Origin: Paeniglutamicibacter cryotolerans
GTDB lineage: Bacteria; Actinomycetota; Actinomycetes; Actinomycetales; Micrococcaceae
Direction: 5' to 3'
Length of the DNA: 64,000 bases
NCBI RefSeq assembly: GCF_014190875.1
Contig: NZ_JACHVS010000001.1
Span: 1,426,001-1,490,000 of the forward strand
The notes beneath the pieces were generated by a model. It was not told the DNA's origin. It made no database searches and worked only from the letters and a program-made list of their open reading frames with translations. Below are positions 43,787 to 54,195 of the stretch, one piece after another. The stretch's first letter is position 1, and each line of letters starts with the position of its first letter. Made by a program: the position numbers and the translations under genes.

Positions 43787-45439
43787 TCAGCGTTTTCGCA
43801 AGGTGGTCCAGAGCAGGTATCCACCCAGTGCTCCGACCCCGCCGATACCTGCGCTAAACAGGGCTTTGGGCCAGTTCTGCCAACGTCCAGGCTGCCCGGC
43901 AACGAGTTCACCGATGGCGGTGATCAGCGCGGCGCTGACGATTCCCGCCACGATCCGGTTCCCGGTCCGATCTGCCTTCTCCAGCAACGCGTCCAGCTCT
44001 TCGGCACGAAGCCGGATGTCGAATCCGCCGCTATCGATGACCTCCATGACCCGTCGCAGCATATCCGGGGCCTCGGATCCCAGCAGTAGTGCCTCGGCGC
44101 CGGCCTTCTTCAGCCGTGCTGCCACCGCCTCCGGTGAGAAGGATTGCTTGACCAGACGCCGGGCAAAGGGAGCTAGTTCGGTGGTCAGCTCGAATCCGGG
44201 ATCGAGTTGCTTGCCGAGCCCGTCGGCCATGATGAACATCTTCAGCATCAGCGCCGTCTCCCGCGGCAGGCGGAGGTTCTGCCGGCGCAGCACTGAGAGT
44301 ACCTCCAGCACCACGGGCACGAGGGGGATCTCGGCGAGCGGCCGGTCGGTGTAGCGACCCAGCAGCCGGCCCACTGCGAGCTCGACCTCGCGCACGTTGG
44401 GTGTGCCGGGGGATTCGCACAGCTTGATCAGGGCCTTGGCCAACATGCGCGCATTCTGGTTTACGATGCCCATCAGGGCCTGGGCAAGCAGCGTCTTCTG
44501 ATCCGCGCTGATCTTCCCGACCATGCCGAAGTCGATGATGGCCAGGCGCCCATCCGGCTCGACGAAGAAGTTTCCCGGGTGCGGGTCGGCGTGGAAGAAG
44601 CCGTCCTCCAGCACCATCTTCAGCAGCACGTTGCAGGCGCGGCGGGCCACCGCCCCCGGCTCCAGCCCGGCCTCGCGAAGAGCGTCGATGTTGTTGACCT
44701 TGATCCCGCCCATGAGCTCGATGCAGAGCACCCGCGAGGTGGTCTGCTCCCAGAAGATCCGCGGGATGCGCACGTCCGCATTGCCGGCGAAGTTCTGCGC
44801 GAAGCGTTCAGCGTTCCTGCCCTCGCCCACGTAGTCCAGTTCGGCACGTAGGCTCTGTGCGAACTCCTCGACCATGCCCGAGGCCTGGAACCCTGCAACC
44901 GCACGCGATGCCTGCTCGGCGCGCTTGGCGAACTCGGTGAGGATATCCAGATCCTGGTTGACCTGTTCGACAATGCCCGGACGCCGGATCTTGACCACCA
45001 CGGAAACACCGTCGAGCACTGCCAGATGCGCCTGCCCGATGGAACCGGTGGCCAGCGGTTGATCGTGCAGGGTGGCAAGCAGCGTGGCGGCGGCCGGGCC
45101 GAGCTCGTCGGCGATGGCGGTGCGGATCTCGGTGGTGGGAACCGGAGGCGAAGCGTCCTGCAGCTTGGCCAGCTCGGTGACGAATTCCGGGGGAAGCAGG
45201 TCGGCGCGGGTGGAAAGGATCTGACCCAGCTTCACATAGACGACACCGAGTTCCTCTGCGGCGAGCCGGACCCGTTCCGGCAGCGAGGGATCGGTTCCGG
45301 CATCGGGGTCGTGGCCGATGCGCCGGTGCAGTTCCTGCGGCAGCCAGTGGCCCAGACCAGCCTGGGTGATGGCGAATCCAAGACCGTGCCGTCCGAGGAT
45401 CTCCACGATCTGGAGCAGGCGGTCTTTGCGGGAGCTCAT
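43787..45439 (-). CDS. ABC1/AarF/UbiB-family atypical kinase
   Basis: A 550-residue atypical protein-kinase-like protein. LPPEFVTELAKLQDASPPVP is the KxGQ-adjacent region (KLGQILSTRADLLP nearby), SIGQAHLAVL replaces the glycine loop, VVVKIRRPGI supplies the ATP-contacting Lys, FFHADPHPGNFFV the catalytic loop, and AIIDFGMVGKI the DFG Asp. Two C-terminal hydrophobic segments (IVAGIVSAALITAIGELV and ALFSAGIGGVGALGGYLLW) anchor it in the membrane. UbiB relatives support isoprenoid quinone or lipid handling; here menaquinone or membrane lipid homeostasis is a guess. ATG at 45439; it is convergent with rnj. Confidence 0.88.
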   Translation of the reverse strand: MSSRKDRLLQIVEILGRHGLGFAITQAGLGHWLPQELHRRIGHDPDAGTDPSLPERVRLAAEELGVVYVKLGQILSTRADLLPPEFVTELAKLQDASPPVPTTEIRTAIADELGPAAATLLATLHDQPLATGSIGQAHLAVLDGVSVVVKIRRPGIVEQVNQDLDILTEFAKRAEQASRAVAGFQASGMVEEFAQSLRAELDYVGEGRNAERFAQNFAGNADVRIPRIFWEQTTSRVLCIELMGGIKVNNIDALREAGLEPGAVARRACNVLLKMVLEDGFFHADPHPGNFFVEPDGRLAIIDFGMVGKISADQKTLLAQALMGIVNQNARMLAKALIKLCESPGTPNVREVELAVGRLLGRYTDRPLAEIPLVPVVLEVLSVLRRQNLRLPRETALMLKMFIMADGLGKQLDPGFELTTELAPFARRLVKQSFSPEAVAARLKKAGAEALLLGSEAPDMLRRVMEVIDSGGFDIRLRAEELDALLEKADRTGNRIVAGIVSAALITAIGELVAGQPGRWQNWPKALFSAGIGGVGALGGYLLWTTLRKR

Positions 45440-45925
45440 GAGCTGTGCCGTTGCCGTTGTTCATTCATGCCAGCTACCCTACAGGCCGCGGGCTGGACAA
45501 CCCGGGCGGGGCACCTGGCCGTTCCCCGGCGGCGATTTGATGCGGGCATCGGAGCGTGGAAAGGCGCCGACCGACAGCCCGGGGGAAGGCCTGTGTCGAT
45601 CGGCGCCGCTTACTCACTCATCACTCGCACCATCATGAGTCTCGCACCTTCATGAGGTAACTAAAACGATAATCGCGGCAGCTGAGTCAACGCTGTGTAA
45701 ACCTTTGGAGATGACCGGCAATCTGAGCCGCGACGGCCGATGCTCGGGGCATGGAGACTCCCTCGGGCCCCGGCGTTCCGCTCTCTGACGGGATCAGCTC
45801 GGCGGTGAGCCTGCTACCTCTCCCTGGTGCCGGGCAGCCGCAACGGGCGGCTCTATGAAGGATGCGCCCCACCCGGATCCGTACTGACCGCGCTACTCGG
45901 CCTGCGATTCGCCGGGTCGCGGCGG
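45440..45925. other. Intergenic region with a 16-bp direct repeat
   Basis: Spacer between the UbiB-family gene and the SNF2 helicase 3' end. CTCGCACCATCATGAG (45624-45639) is repeated with one change at 45641-45656, a 17-bp period; each copy has a small TCATGA palindrome at its end. It lies about 185 bp upstream of the UbiB-family start and could be a regulator site. No gene is recognised elsewhere in the spacer. Confidence 0.45.
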
Positions 45926-48900
45926 CTAGTCCTCGAACAGCCCGCGCACGTCGTCCACGCTCAGCGCCGAGCCGAATTCGGCGTCGTCGTCCATCACCGA
46001 GGCAAACAGCCTGGCCTTCTTCTCCTTCAATGCCATGACCTTCTCCTCGATCGTGTCCTTGGCAACGAGCCGGTAGACCATCACGTTCTTGGTCTGGCCG
46101 ATGCGGTGCGCCCGGTCCACCGCCTGGTTCTCCGAGGCGGGGTTCCACCACGGATCGAGCAGGAAGCAGTAGTCGGCCTCGGTGAGGTTCAGGCCGAATC
46201 CACCGGCCTTGAGGCTGATCAGGAACACCGGGGCCGTACCCTCGCGGAACGAGTCGATGACCCTGCCGCGGTTGGTGGTCGACCCGTCCAGGTAGGCGTA
46301 TTCGATGCCCGCCGCGTCGAGGCGTTCGGCCGCCTTGCCCAGGAACGAGGTGAACTGGCTGAAGATCAGCGCGCGGTGGTCCTCGGCGACCAGGTCCTCG
46401 AGCTGTTCCATCAGGGCGTCGAGCTTGCTCGAGGGGACGCCGGCATAGGCCTCGTCGACCAGCGAGGGGTCCAGTGCCAGCTGGCGCAGCATGGTCAGCG
46501 AGCGGAAGATCGTGAACCGGTTCTTGTCCAGGTCCTCGAGCATGCCCAGCACCTTCTGGCGCTCGCGCTGCAGGTGGCGCTGGTAGATGACCCGGTGTTT
46601 GGGGGAGAGCGTGAGCTCCAGGACCTGCTCCTGCTTCGGCGGCAGGTCGGTGGCAACGACTTCCTTGGTGCGGCGCATGATCAGCGGCTTGATGCGGCGG
46701 CGCAGCTGGGCCAGCCTGGCCTTGTCGCCGTCCTTTTCGATGGGCTTGCGGTAGAGCTCCTCGAAGTTCTTCGCGTTCGGGAAGAGCCCGGGGGAGGCGA
46801 TGGAGAAGAGCGACCACAGCTCCATCAGGTTGTTTTCCATGGGGGTGCCGGTGATGGCCAGCTTGAACGGGGCGCGGAAGGTGCGGGCCTGCTTGCTGGC
46901 GATGGTTGCCGGGTTCTTCACGAACTGGGCCTCGTCCAGGATCAGCCCGGCCCAGTCCGCCTTGTTGTACTCCTCGAAGTCGAGCCGGAACAGGCCGTAG
47001 GAGGCGATGACGATGTCCGATCCGGCGAGCAGGCCGGCCAAATCGGTGTCGTTGCGCGAAAGTGTCTCGGTCATGGCGCTCACGCGCAGGTGCGGGGCGA
47101 AGCGCCTGGTTTCGCTGGCCCAGTTCGGTACCACCGAGGTCGGGGCGATCACCAGGTAAGGCAGCTGGGTGCGGCCCTGCGCCTTCGCCGTGTTGTGGGC
47201 GTGGCAGATCAGCGCGAGGGCCTGCACCGTCTTGCCCAGGCCCATGTCATCGGCCAGCACGCCACCGAGTCCGTTGTCATGCAGGAAGGCGAGCCATTCG
47301 AAGCCCGCCTGCTGATAGGGGCGCAGCGTGGCATCCAGCTCGGCGGGCACCTCGGCGCGAGATACCGAGGAGATGTCGAGCAGGCCCGATACGGAGTCCT
47401 GCCAGCCCTGCGATTGTTCGGCAGTGGTGGCCAGCTCTGCGAGGTCCTCCCAGAGCGTGGCCTGGTGCCTGCTGATGCTCAGCGTCGTAGCATCGCGGTC
47501 CTGCAGCGAACGGGCCTCCTCGATGAGCCTGCGCAGCTGCTGGTATTCGGGCCACTGCAGCGAGAGGTAGTTGCCGTTCTCCAGCATCAGGAATTCCTCG
47601 CCGTGGGCCAGCGCCATGAACAACTCGTCGAAGGGGACCTCGGTTCCGCCGAGCGTGACCGTCACTCCCAGGTCGAACCAGTCGGTACTGTCGGAGTCCG
47701 ATGCGGTGACCTTGATTTCGGGGGCTTCGGTCAGCTCGACGTAGTCAAGCGCGTCGCCCTCCTCGATCAGGGTGACCCGGTCCAGCGCTGCCAGCAGCGG
47801 CAGCGCATCGGCGGCAAAGCGGGCTCCGGCGACGTTGTGCAGCTCGACCGGAGCGCTGCTTCCGGGGATCGAGAGCAGCGGCCGCGGGAAGCTGGTTTCC
47901 CAGGCGGCGGAGAAGTCCTTGAGCGCTGCGGACACCTCGTGCAGGATCGCCGATTCGGTGTCCGGTTCCCGGAACGACTGCGTGTCGGTGGGCAGCGCGG
48001 CGGACGTGATGTTTCCGTTGAGCGTGTAGTCCCAGGTCCAGGAGAGTCGGATGCCGTGCACATCGGGGTTTTTGCGTAGTGCTTTTTGCCGGAAATGGGT
48101 GGCGGTCAGGCGCAGCCGCGGTGGCTCGTGGGCCGGGAGCTGAACCGAACCATCAGGTGACGCGACGGCGGCCCGGCGCACCAGCTCGGGGGCGAACGAC
48201 TCGAGGAAGTCGGTGCGCCCGTTGCGCGGGATGTCGACGGGTTTTCCGGCTGCCAGCAGTCGGGCGGCGACCGGGGAGAAGGGTTCGGCCGCAGGGGCCA
48301 GATGCAGGGAGCGTTCTCGCAGTGCGATGTCCTCGTCCCCGTCGTACCAGAGCAGCCCGTGCCCCGGGCTGCCGATGATGTGCAGCCGGGCATCCGGGGA
48401 GAGGACGGCACCGGTGACGGCGGGTTGGAGGCGGATCTTCCCGTCGTTATCGAGTGCGTCAATGCCCAGCGTGACCGGCTGGTGAAAATCGAGCTTCTGC
48501 CCCTTGCCCGCCGCACGCAGGACGATGCCCGAGTCCTTGGCCTTGCCCAGCATGTCCCAGAGCAGCGGGCTGCCGAAATGCTCGAGGTAGATGATGGTAT
48601 CCGCGTAGCCGCTCTGCTGGAGCGTGTAGAAGTCCTTCATCCACTGATTCTGTGCTTCGCTGAAGTCCTCCGACTGGTGGTCGTAGGCGTAGTAGTAGCC
48701 GCGGTCCTCGGAGGTGCGGAACGCGCCCCATTTCAGTCCGGCATAGACCCAACGGCCCTTGTCGTTCAGGGTGACTGGGCGCAGGCCCAGCATCACCGGC
48801 GACTTCTTGCGGTTCTTGTTCGTCTCGACCAGTTCGAACTGCACGCCCAGCGGGGAGGGAGTGGTCGGGGCCTCGTTTTCCTCCAGCAGCGCGGCGATCT

Positions 48901-49258
48901 TCCGTTGCCAGGGGGGAGGTGCCTTGACCTGCCCGATCGCCAACACCGTTTCCTGCGGGATGACCACGTAGGCCAGCAGCAGTGCGGCAATGTGCTTGCA
49001 GCGCTGCCGTACCGGGCAGCTGCACGCCGAGATGACCGGTTCGGGGAACTCGCCCTTGGTGAATGTGACAATCGCCGAATAGGGGACTTCGGCGTTGCCG
49101 ACGATCTTTCCGCGCAATTGCCGGGCTTGTGGGTCCCAGATGTTTTCAAGGACCCGCTTGTGGGCCGTGTATTCAATGCCCCGCTGGTAGGTGTCGGCTC
49201 CAACGAAATTCCGGATTTGAAGCGCACCAAGTTGTGGCTGCGAAGGCAATGAAGGCAT
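45926..49258 (-). CDS. SWIM zinc-finger SNF2-family helicase
   Basis: A 1,110-residue ATP-dependent DNA translocase. The N-terminal SWIM finger [20 protein letters not shown] (C-x-C-x5-C-x-H) is at about residues 77-93. A long middle region has mostly beta-type sequence. The SNF2 ATPase core follows: [14 protein letters not shown] (Walker A), [11 protein letters not shown] (DEAQ box), [14 protein letters not shown], and the helicase C half with [13 protein letters not shown] and [20 protein letters not shown]. Such proteins are common in bacteria and are thought to remodel protein-DNA complexes. No methyltransferase or nuclease lies next to it to suggest a defence role. The ATG at 49258 has no clear ribosome site. 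It is divergent from ctaD. Confidence 0.92.
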   Translation of the reverse strand: MPSLPSQPQLGALQIRNFVGADTYQRGIEYTAHKRVLENIWDPQARQLRGKIVGNAEVPYSAIVTFTKGEFPEPVISACSCPVRQRCKHIAALLLAYVVIPQETVLAIGQVKAPPPWQRKIAALLEENEAPTTPSPLGVQFELVETNKNRKKSPVMLGLRPVTLNDKGRWVYAGLKWGAFRTSEDRGYYYAYDHQSEDFSEAQNQWMKDFYTLQQSGYADTIIYLEHFGSPLLWDMLGKAKDSGIVLRAAGKGQKLDFHQPVTLGIDALDNDGKIRLQPAVTGAVLSPDARLHIIGSPGHGLLWYDGDEDIALRERSLHLAPAAEPFSPVAARLLAAGKPVDIPRNGRTDFLESFAPELVRRAAVASPDGSVQLPAHEPPRLRLTATHFRQKALRKNPDVHGIRLSWTWDYTLNGNITSAALPTDTQSFREPDTESAILHEVSAALKDFSAAWETSFPRPLLSIPGSSAPVELHNVAGARFAADALPLLAALDRVTLIEEGDALDYVELTEAPEIKVTASDSDSTDWFDLGVTVTLGGTEVPFDELFMALAHGEEFLMLENGNYLSLQWPEYQQLRRLIEEARSLQDRDATTLSISRHQATLWEDLAELATTAEQSQGWQDSVSGLLDISSVSRAEVPAELDATLRPYQQAGFEWLAFLHDNGLGGVLADDMGLGKTVQALALICHAHNTAKAQGRTQLPYLVIAPTSVVPNWASETRRFAPHLRVSAMTETLSRNDTDLAGLLAGSDIVIASYGLFRLDFEEYNKADWAGLILDEAQFVKNPATIASKQARTFRAPFKLAITGTPMENNLMELWSLFSIASPGLFPNAKNFEELYRKPIEKDGDKARLAQLRRRIKPLIMRRTKEVVATDLPPKQEQVLELTLSPKHRVIYQRHLQRERQKVLGMLEDLDKNRFTIFRSLTMLRQLALDPSLVDEAYAGVPSSKLDALMEQLEDLVAEDHRALIFSQFTSFLGKAAERLDAAGIEYAYLDGSTTNRGRVIDSFREGTAPVFLISLKAGGFGLNLTEADYCFLLDPWWNPASENQAVDRAHRIGQTKNVMVYRLVAKDTIEEKVMALKEKKARLFASVMDDDAEFGSALSVDDVRGLFED

Positions 49259-49334
49259 ACACGGATTCTACCGGAGTGCGTAGTGCCCCACCGCAACCCA
49301 GAATGGCCAGGGTCTGGCCCCTTTGGCACTTCGG

Positions 49335-49375
49335 GAGCATGCTTGGGGGGAGTTTGTCATTCATTGAGCATGCTT
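49335..49375. promoter_or_regulatory. Repeated AGCATGCT palindrome upstream of ctaD
   Basis: GAGCATGCTT occurs at 49335-49344 and again at 49366-49375, 31 bp apart, close to three helical turns. Each contains the perfect palindrome AGCATGCT. The pair lies between the divergent SNF2 and ctaD genes, about 70-110 bp before the ctaD start, and may be a cooperative regulator site. Confidence 0.45.
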
Positions 49376-49443
49376 CCGGGGGATGGCCGTTGGGTCTGGG
49401 TGTCGGCTTTCCGCTTTGGATCTTGAAGAAAACAGGGGACGAC

Positions 49444-51162
49444 GTGGCTACTTACGAATATGCAACTGAAGAGACGACCCTCGGGTCAGCGCCCACGGTG
49501 CCAATTTCCAAGGGGCGCATCATCGTCAACTGGATCACCTCCACGGACCACAAGATCATCGGGTACATGTACCTGATCGCTTCCTTTACCTTTTTCTGTC
49601 TGGGCGGTGTGATGGCGCTTTTGATGCGTGCCGAGCTCTTCGAGCCGGGCATGCAGATCCTGCAGACGAAGGAGCAGTACAACCAGCTGTTCACCATGCA
49701 CGGCACCATCATGCTGCTGATGTTTGCAACCCCGCTGTTCGCGGGTTTCGCCAACGTCATCATGCCGCTGCAGCTCGGCGCACCAGACGTCGCCTTCCCG
49801 CGACTGAATGCACTGGCCTTCTGGTTCTTCCTGTTCGGCTCGACGATCGCGGTCTCCGGCTACCTGACCCCCCAGGGTGCAGCATCGTTCGGCTGGTTCG
49901 CCTATGCACCGCTTGCTAATACCACCTTCACCCCGGGCGTCGGTGGTGATCTCTGGGTCTTCGGCCTGGCCCTCTCGGGCTTCGGCACCATCCTGGGCTC
50001 AGTCAACTTCATCACCACGGTCATCTGCCTGCGCGCACCGGGCCTGACCATGTGGCGCATGCCGATCTTCACTTGGAACACGCTCATCACCGCCATCATG
50101 GTCATCATGGCGTTCCCGCCGCTGGCCGCCGCACTGTTCGCACTGGGTGCCGACCGGCGGTTCGGAGCCCATATCTACGATCCGGCGGCCGGTGGACCCA
50201 TCCTGTGGCAACACCTGTTCTGGTTCTTCGGTCACCCCGAGGTCTACATCATCGCGCTGCCGTTCTTCGGCATCGTGTCGGAAATCTTCCCGGTCTTCAG
50301 CCGCAAGCCGATGTTCGGCTACAAGGGCCTGATCTTCGCGACGATCTCCATCGCGGCGCTGTCCATTTCGGTGTGGGCTCACCACATGTACGCCACCGGT
50401 CAGGTCATGCTCCCGTTTTTCAGCTTCATGACGATGCTGATCGCGGTTCCGACGGGCGTGAAGTTCTTCAACTGGATCGGCACGCTCTGGCGCGGCTCGA
50501 TCACGTTCGAGACCCCCATGCTCTGGAGCCTGGGCTTCCTGGTCACCTTCCTCTTCGGCGGCCTGACCGGCATCATCCTTTCGGCTCCGCCGCTGGATAT
50601 CCACGTCTCGGATACCTACTTCGTGGTAGCCCACTTCCACTACGTGGTCTTCGGTACAGTCGTGTTCGCCATGTTCGCCGGATTCTACTTCTGGTGGCCG
50701 AAGTGGACCGGCAAGATGCTCAACGAACGCCTGGGCAAGATCCACTTCTGGATGCTGTTTGTCGGCTTCCACGGCACCTTCCTGATCCAGCACTGGCTGG
50801 GCGTCATCGGCATGCCGCGTCGTTACGCGGACTACATGCCCGAAGACGGTTTCACGCTCATGAACCAGTTCTCGACCGTGTTCGCCTTCATCCTGGGCCT
50901 GTCCATGATTCCGTTCTTCTGGAACGTGTGGAAGACGGCACGCGACGGCAAGAAGGTCACCGTGGATGATCCGTGGGGCTTCGGTGCCTCGCTCGAGTGG
51001 GCCACCTCGTGCCCGCCTCCGCGCCACAACTTCCACACGATCCCGCGGATCCGCTCCGAACGCCCGGCACTGGACCTGCACCACCCCGAACTGGGCCTGC
51101 GCACGACCCCGACCAACCCGGTGGCCAAGATCTTTGGGCCGGCAGACCAACGGGACAAATGA
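49444..51162 (+). CDS. ctaD: Cytochrome c oxidase subunit I
   Basis: A 572-residue haem-copper oxidase core subunit of the aerobic chain, aa3 type. Twelve membrane helices. [11 protein letters not shown] carries the low-spin haem His, [10 protein letters not shown] the Cu-B His-Tyr pair (with the Glu of the preceding FWFFGHPE), WAHHMYATG the two further Cu-B His, and HFHYVVFG the haem ligands. It reduces oxygen and pumps protons. A GTG at 49444 is taken as start because AGGGGA lies just upstream and the N-terminus [14 protein letters not shown] is of normal length; longer readings are not family-like. The other oxidase subunits are not adjacent, which is common for ctaD in actinobacteria. Confidence 0.95.
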   Translation: MATYEYATEETTLGSAPTVPISKGRIIVNWITSTDHKIIGYMYLIASFTFFCLGGVMALLMRAELFEPGMQILQTKEQYNQLFTMHGTIMLLMFATPLFAGFANVIMPLQLGAPDVAFPRLNALAFWFFLFGSTIAVSGYLTPQGAASFGWFAYAPLANTTFTPGVGGDLWVFGLALSGFGTILGSVNFITTVICLRAPGLTMWRMPIFTWNTLITAIMVIMAFPPLAAALFALGADRRFGAHIYDPAAGGPILWQHLFWFFGHPEVYIIALPFFGIVSEIFPVFSRKPMFGYKGLIFATISIAALSISVWAHHMYATGQVMLPFFSFMTMLIAVPTGVKFFNWIGTLWRGSITFETPMLWSLGFLVTFLFGGLTGIILSAPPLDIHVSDTYFVVAHFHYVVFGTVVFAMFAGFYFWWPKWTGKMLNERLGKIHFWMLFVGFHGTFLIQHWLGVIGMPRRYADYMPEDGFTLMNQFSTVFAFILGLSMIPFFWNVWKTARDGKKVTVDDPWGFGASLEWATSCPPPRHNFHTIPRIRSERPALDLHHPELGLRTTPTNPVAKIFGPADQRDK

Positions 51163-51439
51163 CGATTAGAGCTGAGTGCGCCGAGTCGCTTTGGCGAGGT
51201 CTATAATCATGCCCGGAAGAGTGATGGTGATGCGGATTGGACGGCTAGAAGTTGAAGCACGTCGGGTGCAAACTGAATAAAAGTGATTAATTCATTGATT
51301 CTGCCGTTTTTTCAACCATTTATGAGCGAAAGTGTCGTGCCTCACTGTCGATTCGCGAGGGCCGGTTGCGGCGCACTCGCCAACCGGGCACCGTTGGTAG
51401 TCAAAGTGGGCTGAAGCTAACGGAATGGAGCAATGGATC

Positions 51440-52708
51440 ATGGGCAGTGCAAAGGCGCCTGAGCATGTAGTCATCGTTGGTGCTGGATTCGTCGGACTAT
51501 CGACTGCCTGGTACCTGCAAGAGCGCGGCACGAGGGTTACCGTGGTGGATCGCGGGGGCGTCGCCTCGGGTTCTTCCTGGGGAAATGCCGGCTGGCTGAC
51601 CCCCGCATTGACCCTTCCGCTGAGCGAGCCTGCCGTGCTGAAATACGGGCTGAAGACCATGTTCGACCCGGCGTCCCCGCTCTACATCCCCTTCTCCGCA
51701 AACCCGCAGCTGTTGCGCTTCCTCATCGGCTTCGCCCGCCACTGCACGCCAGGTAAATGGCGTGAGGCCATGTCCGTTTTTTCAGAAATCGGCGCCACCG
51801 GACTCGATGCCTTCGACGAAATCGCCGAATCCACCGATGCCGGACCTGGCGTGAAGGAAAAGACGGTCGTCGCCGACCCGTTCCTCACTGCATTCAAGAC
51901 GCTGGCTGACCGCGACGGTCTGCTGCATGAGTTCGAGGGTATCCGGGCCACTGGCGGCACGGTGGACTTTGACCTGATGACCGGCGATGAGATCCGATCC
52001 CTGGAACCCACGCTGGGCCACGAGGTGGTGGCGGGCGTCGCGATCAAGAACCAGCGCTTCCTCAACCCGCCGAAGTTCATGGACTCGCTGGCAGAATCGG
52101 TCCGAGCCCGCGGTGGGGAGATTATCGGTTCGTTCAACGTCACCGACATCCGCGACATCGGCTCCGGCGTGAAGGTCATCGGATCCGAGGGCCGTGAACT
52201 GCACGGCGACCACGTCGTCGTCGCCTCCGGCGCCTGGCTCAACCGGCTTGCCAAGGACTTCGGCGTCAAGCGGGTAGTCCAGGCGGGCCGCGGTTACTCG
52301 TTCACCGTGGTGCCCGAAAACATGCCCACACACCCGCTCTACTTCCCGGCCCAGCGCGTGGCCTGCACTCCGCTGGGTGACCGGTTCCGCGTTGCCGGAA
52401 CCATGGAGTTCCGTGACGCCGACCACCCGCTGGAAAAGCGCCGCATCGAGGCCATCGTCGCGGCGGCCCGTCCGCTCTACACCGGCATCGACTGGTCGGA
52501 ACGCAAGGAGGAATGGGTCGGTGCCCGTCCCTGCACCACCGACGGCCTTCCGCTGATTGGTGCCACACGTTCCCAACGCGTGCACGTTGCTGGCGGCCAC
52601 GGGATGTGGGGCGTTGCCCTGGGCCCGCTCACCGGCAAGATGCTTGCCGCTTCCATCTGCGGCGAAGCAACCCCCTCCGTGATGCGCCACTTCAACCCGC
52701 TGCGCTAA
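51440..52708 (+). CDS. DadA-type FAD-dependent amino-acid dehydrogenase
   Basis: About 422 residues of the DAO/DadA flavoprotein family. The FAD-binding dinucleotide fold VVIVGAGFVGLSTAWYLQERG is at the N-terminus, followed by VVDRGGVASGSSWGNAGWLTP, which matches the D-amino-acid dehydrogenase opening (SGxSxxNAG). RPCTTDGLPLIGAT and VAGGHGMWGVALGPLTG are the C-terminal FAD contacts. It oxidises an amino or imino acid and passes electrons to the chain. The ATG at 51440 is preferred because GGAG sits nine bases upstream; an ATG at 51425 would add five residues. It is convergent with an MFS gene, separated by a hairpin. Exact substrate is unknown. Confidence 0.83.
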   Translation: MGSAKAPEHVVIVGAGFVGLSTAWYLQERGTRVTVVDRGGVASGSSWGNAGWLTPALTLPLSEPAVLKYGLKTMFDPASPLYIPFSANPQLLRFLIGFARHCTPGKWREAMSVFSEIGATGLDAFDEIAESTDAGPGVKEKTVVADPFLTAFKTLADRDGLLHEFEGIRATGGTVDFDLMTGDEIRSLEPTLGHEVVAGVAIKNQRFLNPPKFMDSLAESVRARGGEIIGSFNVTDIRDIGSGVKVIGSEGRELHGDHVVVASGAWLNRLAKDFGVKRVVQAGRGYSFTVVPENMPTHPLYFPAQRVACTPLGDRFRVAGTMEFRDADHPLEKRRIEAIVAAARPLYTGIDWSERKEEWVGARPCTTDGLPLIGATRSQRVHVAGGHGMWGVALGPLTGKMLAASICGEATPSVMRHFNPLR

Positions 52709-52728
52709 ATACCGACTGGTTTCCATCT

Positions 52729-52770
52729 GGCAACGTCCCGCCATTCCTCAAGGAACGACGGGACGTTGCC
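52729..52770. terminator. Bidirectional hairpin terminator
   Basis: GGCAACGTCCCG (52729-52740) pairs with CGGGACGTTGCC (52759-52770); the loop itself contains a smaller TTCCTCAAGGAA hairpin. It lies between two convergent stop codons (dadA-like at 52708, MFS at 52821) and can serve both. Confidence 0.82.
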
Positions 52771-52820
52771 ATGTGCCGTGAAGGCGGGCCCCGGTGGGAA
52801 GCGCGGCCTCCATCGGGGGC

Positions 52821-54065
52821 CTAGCGGGAAGAAGCGGGCGCCTGCTGTCCGAACTTGATGCCGAGTCGCTTCTCGCTCAGCCAGAGACTCAGTGAAATGC
52901 CGGCCATGGTAAACGCACAGGTCATCCACCAGGTGGACTGCCAGCCACCAGTGGTCGTGGCAATCCACGCCGCGATCGTCGGGCCCACGAAGCTGCCCAG
53001 GTTGAACAACTGCTGCATCAGCCCCATGGCGGCCGGTGCCGAACCGCCCTCCGGGGCCAGATCCACCGCCATGCGGGTCAGTGTTGCGGGGATGGCTGCA
53101 CCGGTGAACGAGAACACCGCAACGCACAGTACCTGGAAGACCAGTCCGCCGGAGATCGACTCCCACGGCACGGCGAAGGCCAGCGTGGAGCTGGCGGCCA
53201 TAAGTGTGAAACCGCTGATCAGGAGGACCCGCGGCGGGACCCCTCGTTGGAGCAGGGGTGCGGTGCAGATGTTGCCCACGGCGTTCAGCCCGCCCACCAC
53301 TGCAGAAAGAATGCCGGGCCAGATGCCCGTGATCCCTTGGGCCTCGTAGATCCCGGGAAGGAAACCGACGACAGACACCCATTGGACGGTGTAGCAGGAG
53401 AAGGCCACGCCTGCCACCCACGGCTTGGGGGAACGGGCCGTGATCCCGATGCGTTTCAGCGCCGTGGCGGCGCCACCTGGGGCGGCCGGGGCGTCCACCG
53501 GAACGCGGCGCAGGATCAGCGGGATCGGGATCAGTGTCACCGCTGCCATGATGAACCACCAGGTCTGCCACGAAGCGATTTGCAGGATAAAGGCCGTGGT
53601 GATCAGGCCGACGAATGTCGCGAACCCCATGTAGGCGGTCCAGAAACCCATGGCGGTATTGAGCCGCCATGGTGTGGTGTGCAACCGGATCAGCCCGGGG
53701 GCCACGACCGTCACTAGAAGGAACCCCGCTCCTTCGAGCACCCTGGATGACATGAGCAGCGCCGCATCGTGGGAGAAGCCGCCCATCGCGGATCCGCCGA
53801 TCAGCAATCCCAACCCGAGTATCAGGCAGCGGCGGGGACCGATGACCTCGGCGAGTAGCGAGATGGCTAGGCCGCCGAGCATGCCGGCAACCTGGACCAG
53901 GCCCAGCAGGACGCCGGCCTCTACGAGGGACAGGTCGAGTTGTTGCCGGATCAGGGGGACGGCTGCCGGGAGCTTCCAAATGTGCAGTGCGGCCACCACA
54001 CCCGTGAACACGACGACTATCCAGATCGCGTTGCCGGAATCCCTGCTGGTGGCGTTGTTGACCAT
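52821..54065 (-). CDS. MFS transporter of the CynX/NimT type
   Basis: A 414-residue transporter with twelve hydrophobic segments in two halves. The first helix begins IWIVVVFTGVVAALHIWKLP, then LDLSLVEAGVLLGLVQVAGMLGG, and the loop EVIGPRRCLILGLG is a motif A variant. The pattern (PLIRQQLDLSLVEAG near the start) recalls the CynX/NimT/YeaN group that moves small anions or nitro compounds. Substrate is not known. The ATG at 54065 is preceded by GAGGAGGAGG. Two adjacent palindromes lie about 37-62 bp upstream and suggest a GntR- or TetR-like regulator, though no such gene is next to it. Confidence 0.8.
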   Translation of the reverse strand: MVNNATSRDSGNAIWIVVVFTGVVAALHIWKLPAAVPLIRQQLDLSLVEAGVLLGLVQVAGMLGGLAISLLAEVIGPRRCLILGLGLLIGGSAMGGFSHDAALLMSSRVLEGAGFLLVTVVAPGLIRLHTTPWRLNTAMGFWTAYMGFATFVGLITTAFILQIASWQTWWFIMAAVTLIPIPLILRRVPVDAPAAPGGAATALKRIGITARSPKPWVAGVAFSCYTVQWVSVVGFLPGIYEAQGITGIWPGILSAVVGGLNAVGNICTAPLLQRGVPPRVLLISGFTLMAASSTLAFAVPWESISGGLVFQVLCVAVFSFTGAAIPATLTRMAVDLAPEGGSAPAAMGLMQQLFNLGSFVGPTIAAWIATTTGGWQSTWWMTCAFTMAGISLSLWLSEKRLGIKFGQQAPASSR

Positions 54066-54101
54066 GCCTCCTCCTCACTGCGCGACGATGGCTGTATCAC
54101 T

Positions 54102-54127
54102 TGTCACATGACACTATCGGGATAGTG
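54102..54127. promoter_or_regulatory. Two overlapping palindromes upstream of the MFS gene
   Basis: TGTCA (54102-54106) and TGACA (54109-54113) flank CA; directly overlapping, CACTATC (54112-54118) and GATAGTG (54121-54127) flank GG. Both are perfect and lie 37-62 bp before the MFS start, within the 130 bases shared with the downstream BCCT 3' end. They are candidate operators. Confidence 0.5.
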
Positions 54128-54195
54128 AGGAGAAGGCCGATTACATGACGCGCGACTGCCCCATCTCCGGTGTGGGGACCGGCGAGGGCTAGCGG

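Noticed and set aside
41986..43911. A 641-codon open frame antisense to RNase J
   Set aside because: RNase J on the other strand has complete family motifs; long antisense frames arise from codon bias in GC-rich DNA. The antisense product is low-complexity Val/Asp/Gly sequence with no domain.
45827..48079. A 750-codon open frame antisense to the SNF2 helicase
   Set aside because: The helicase frame carries all ATPase motifs; the opposite frame has repetitive Gln/Val/Gly/Arg composition and no recognisable domain.
45926..49258. SNF2 helicase as part of a DISARM-like or other defence system
   Set aside because: No methyltransferase, nuclease or other defence partner lies next to it; SWIM-SNF2 helicases are common chromosomal genes in bacteria.
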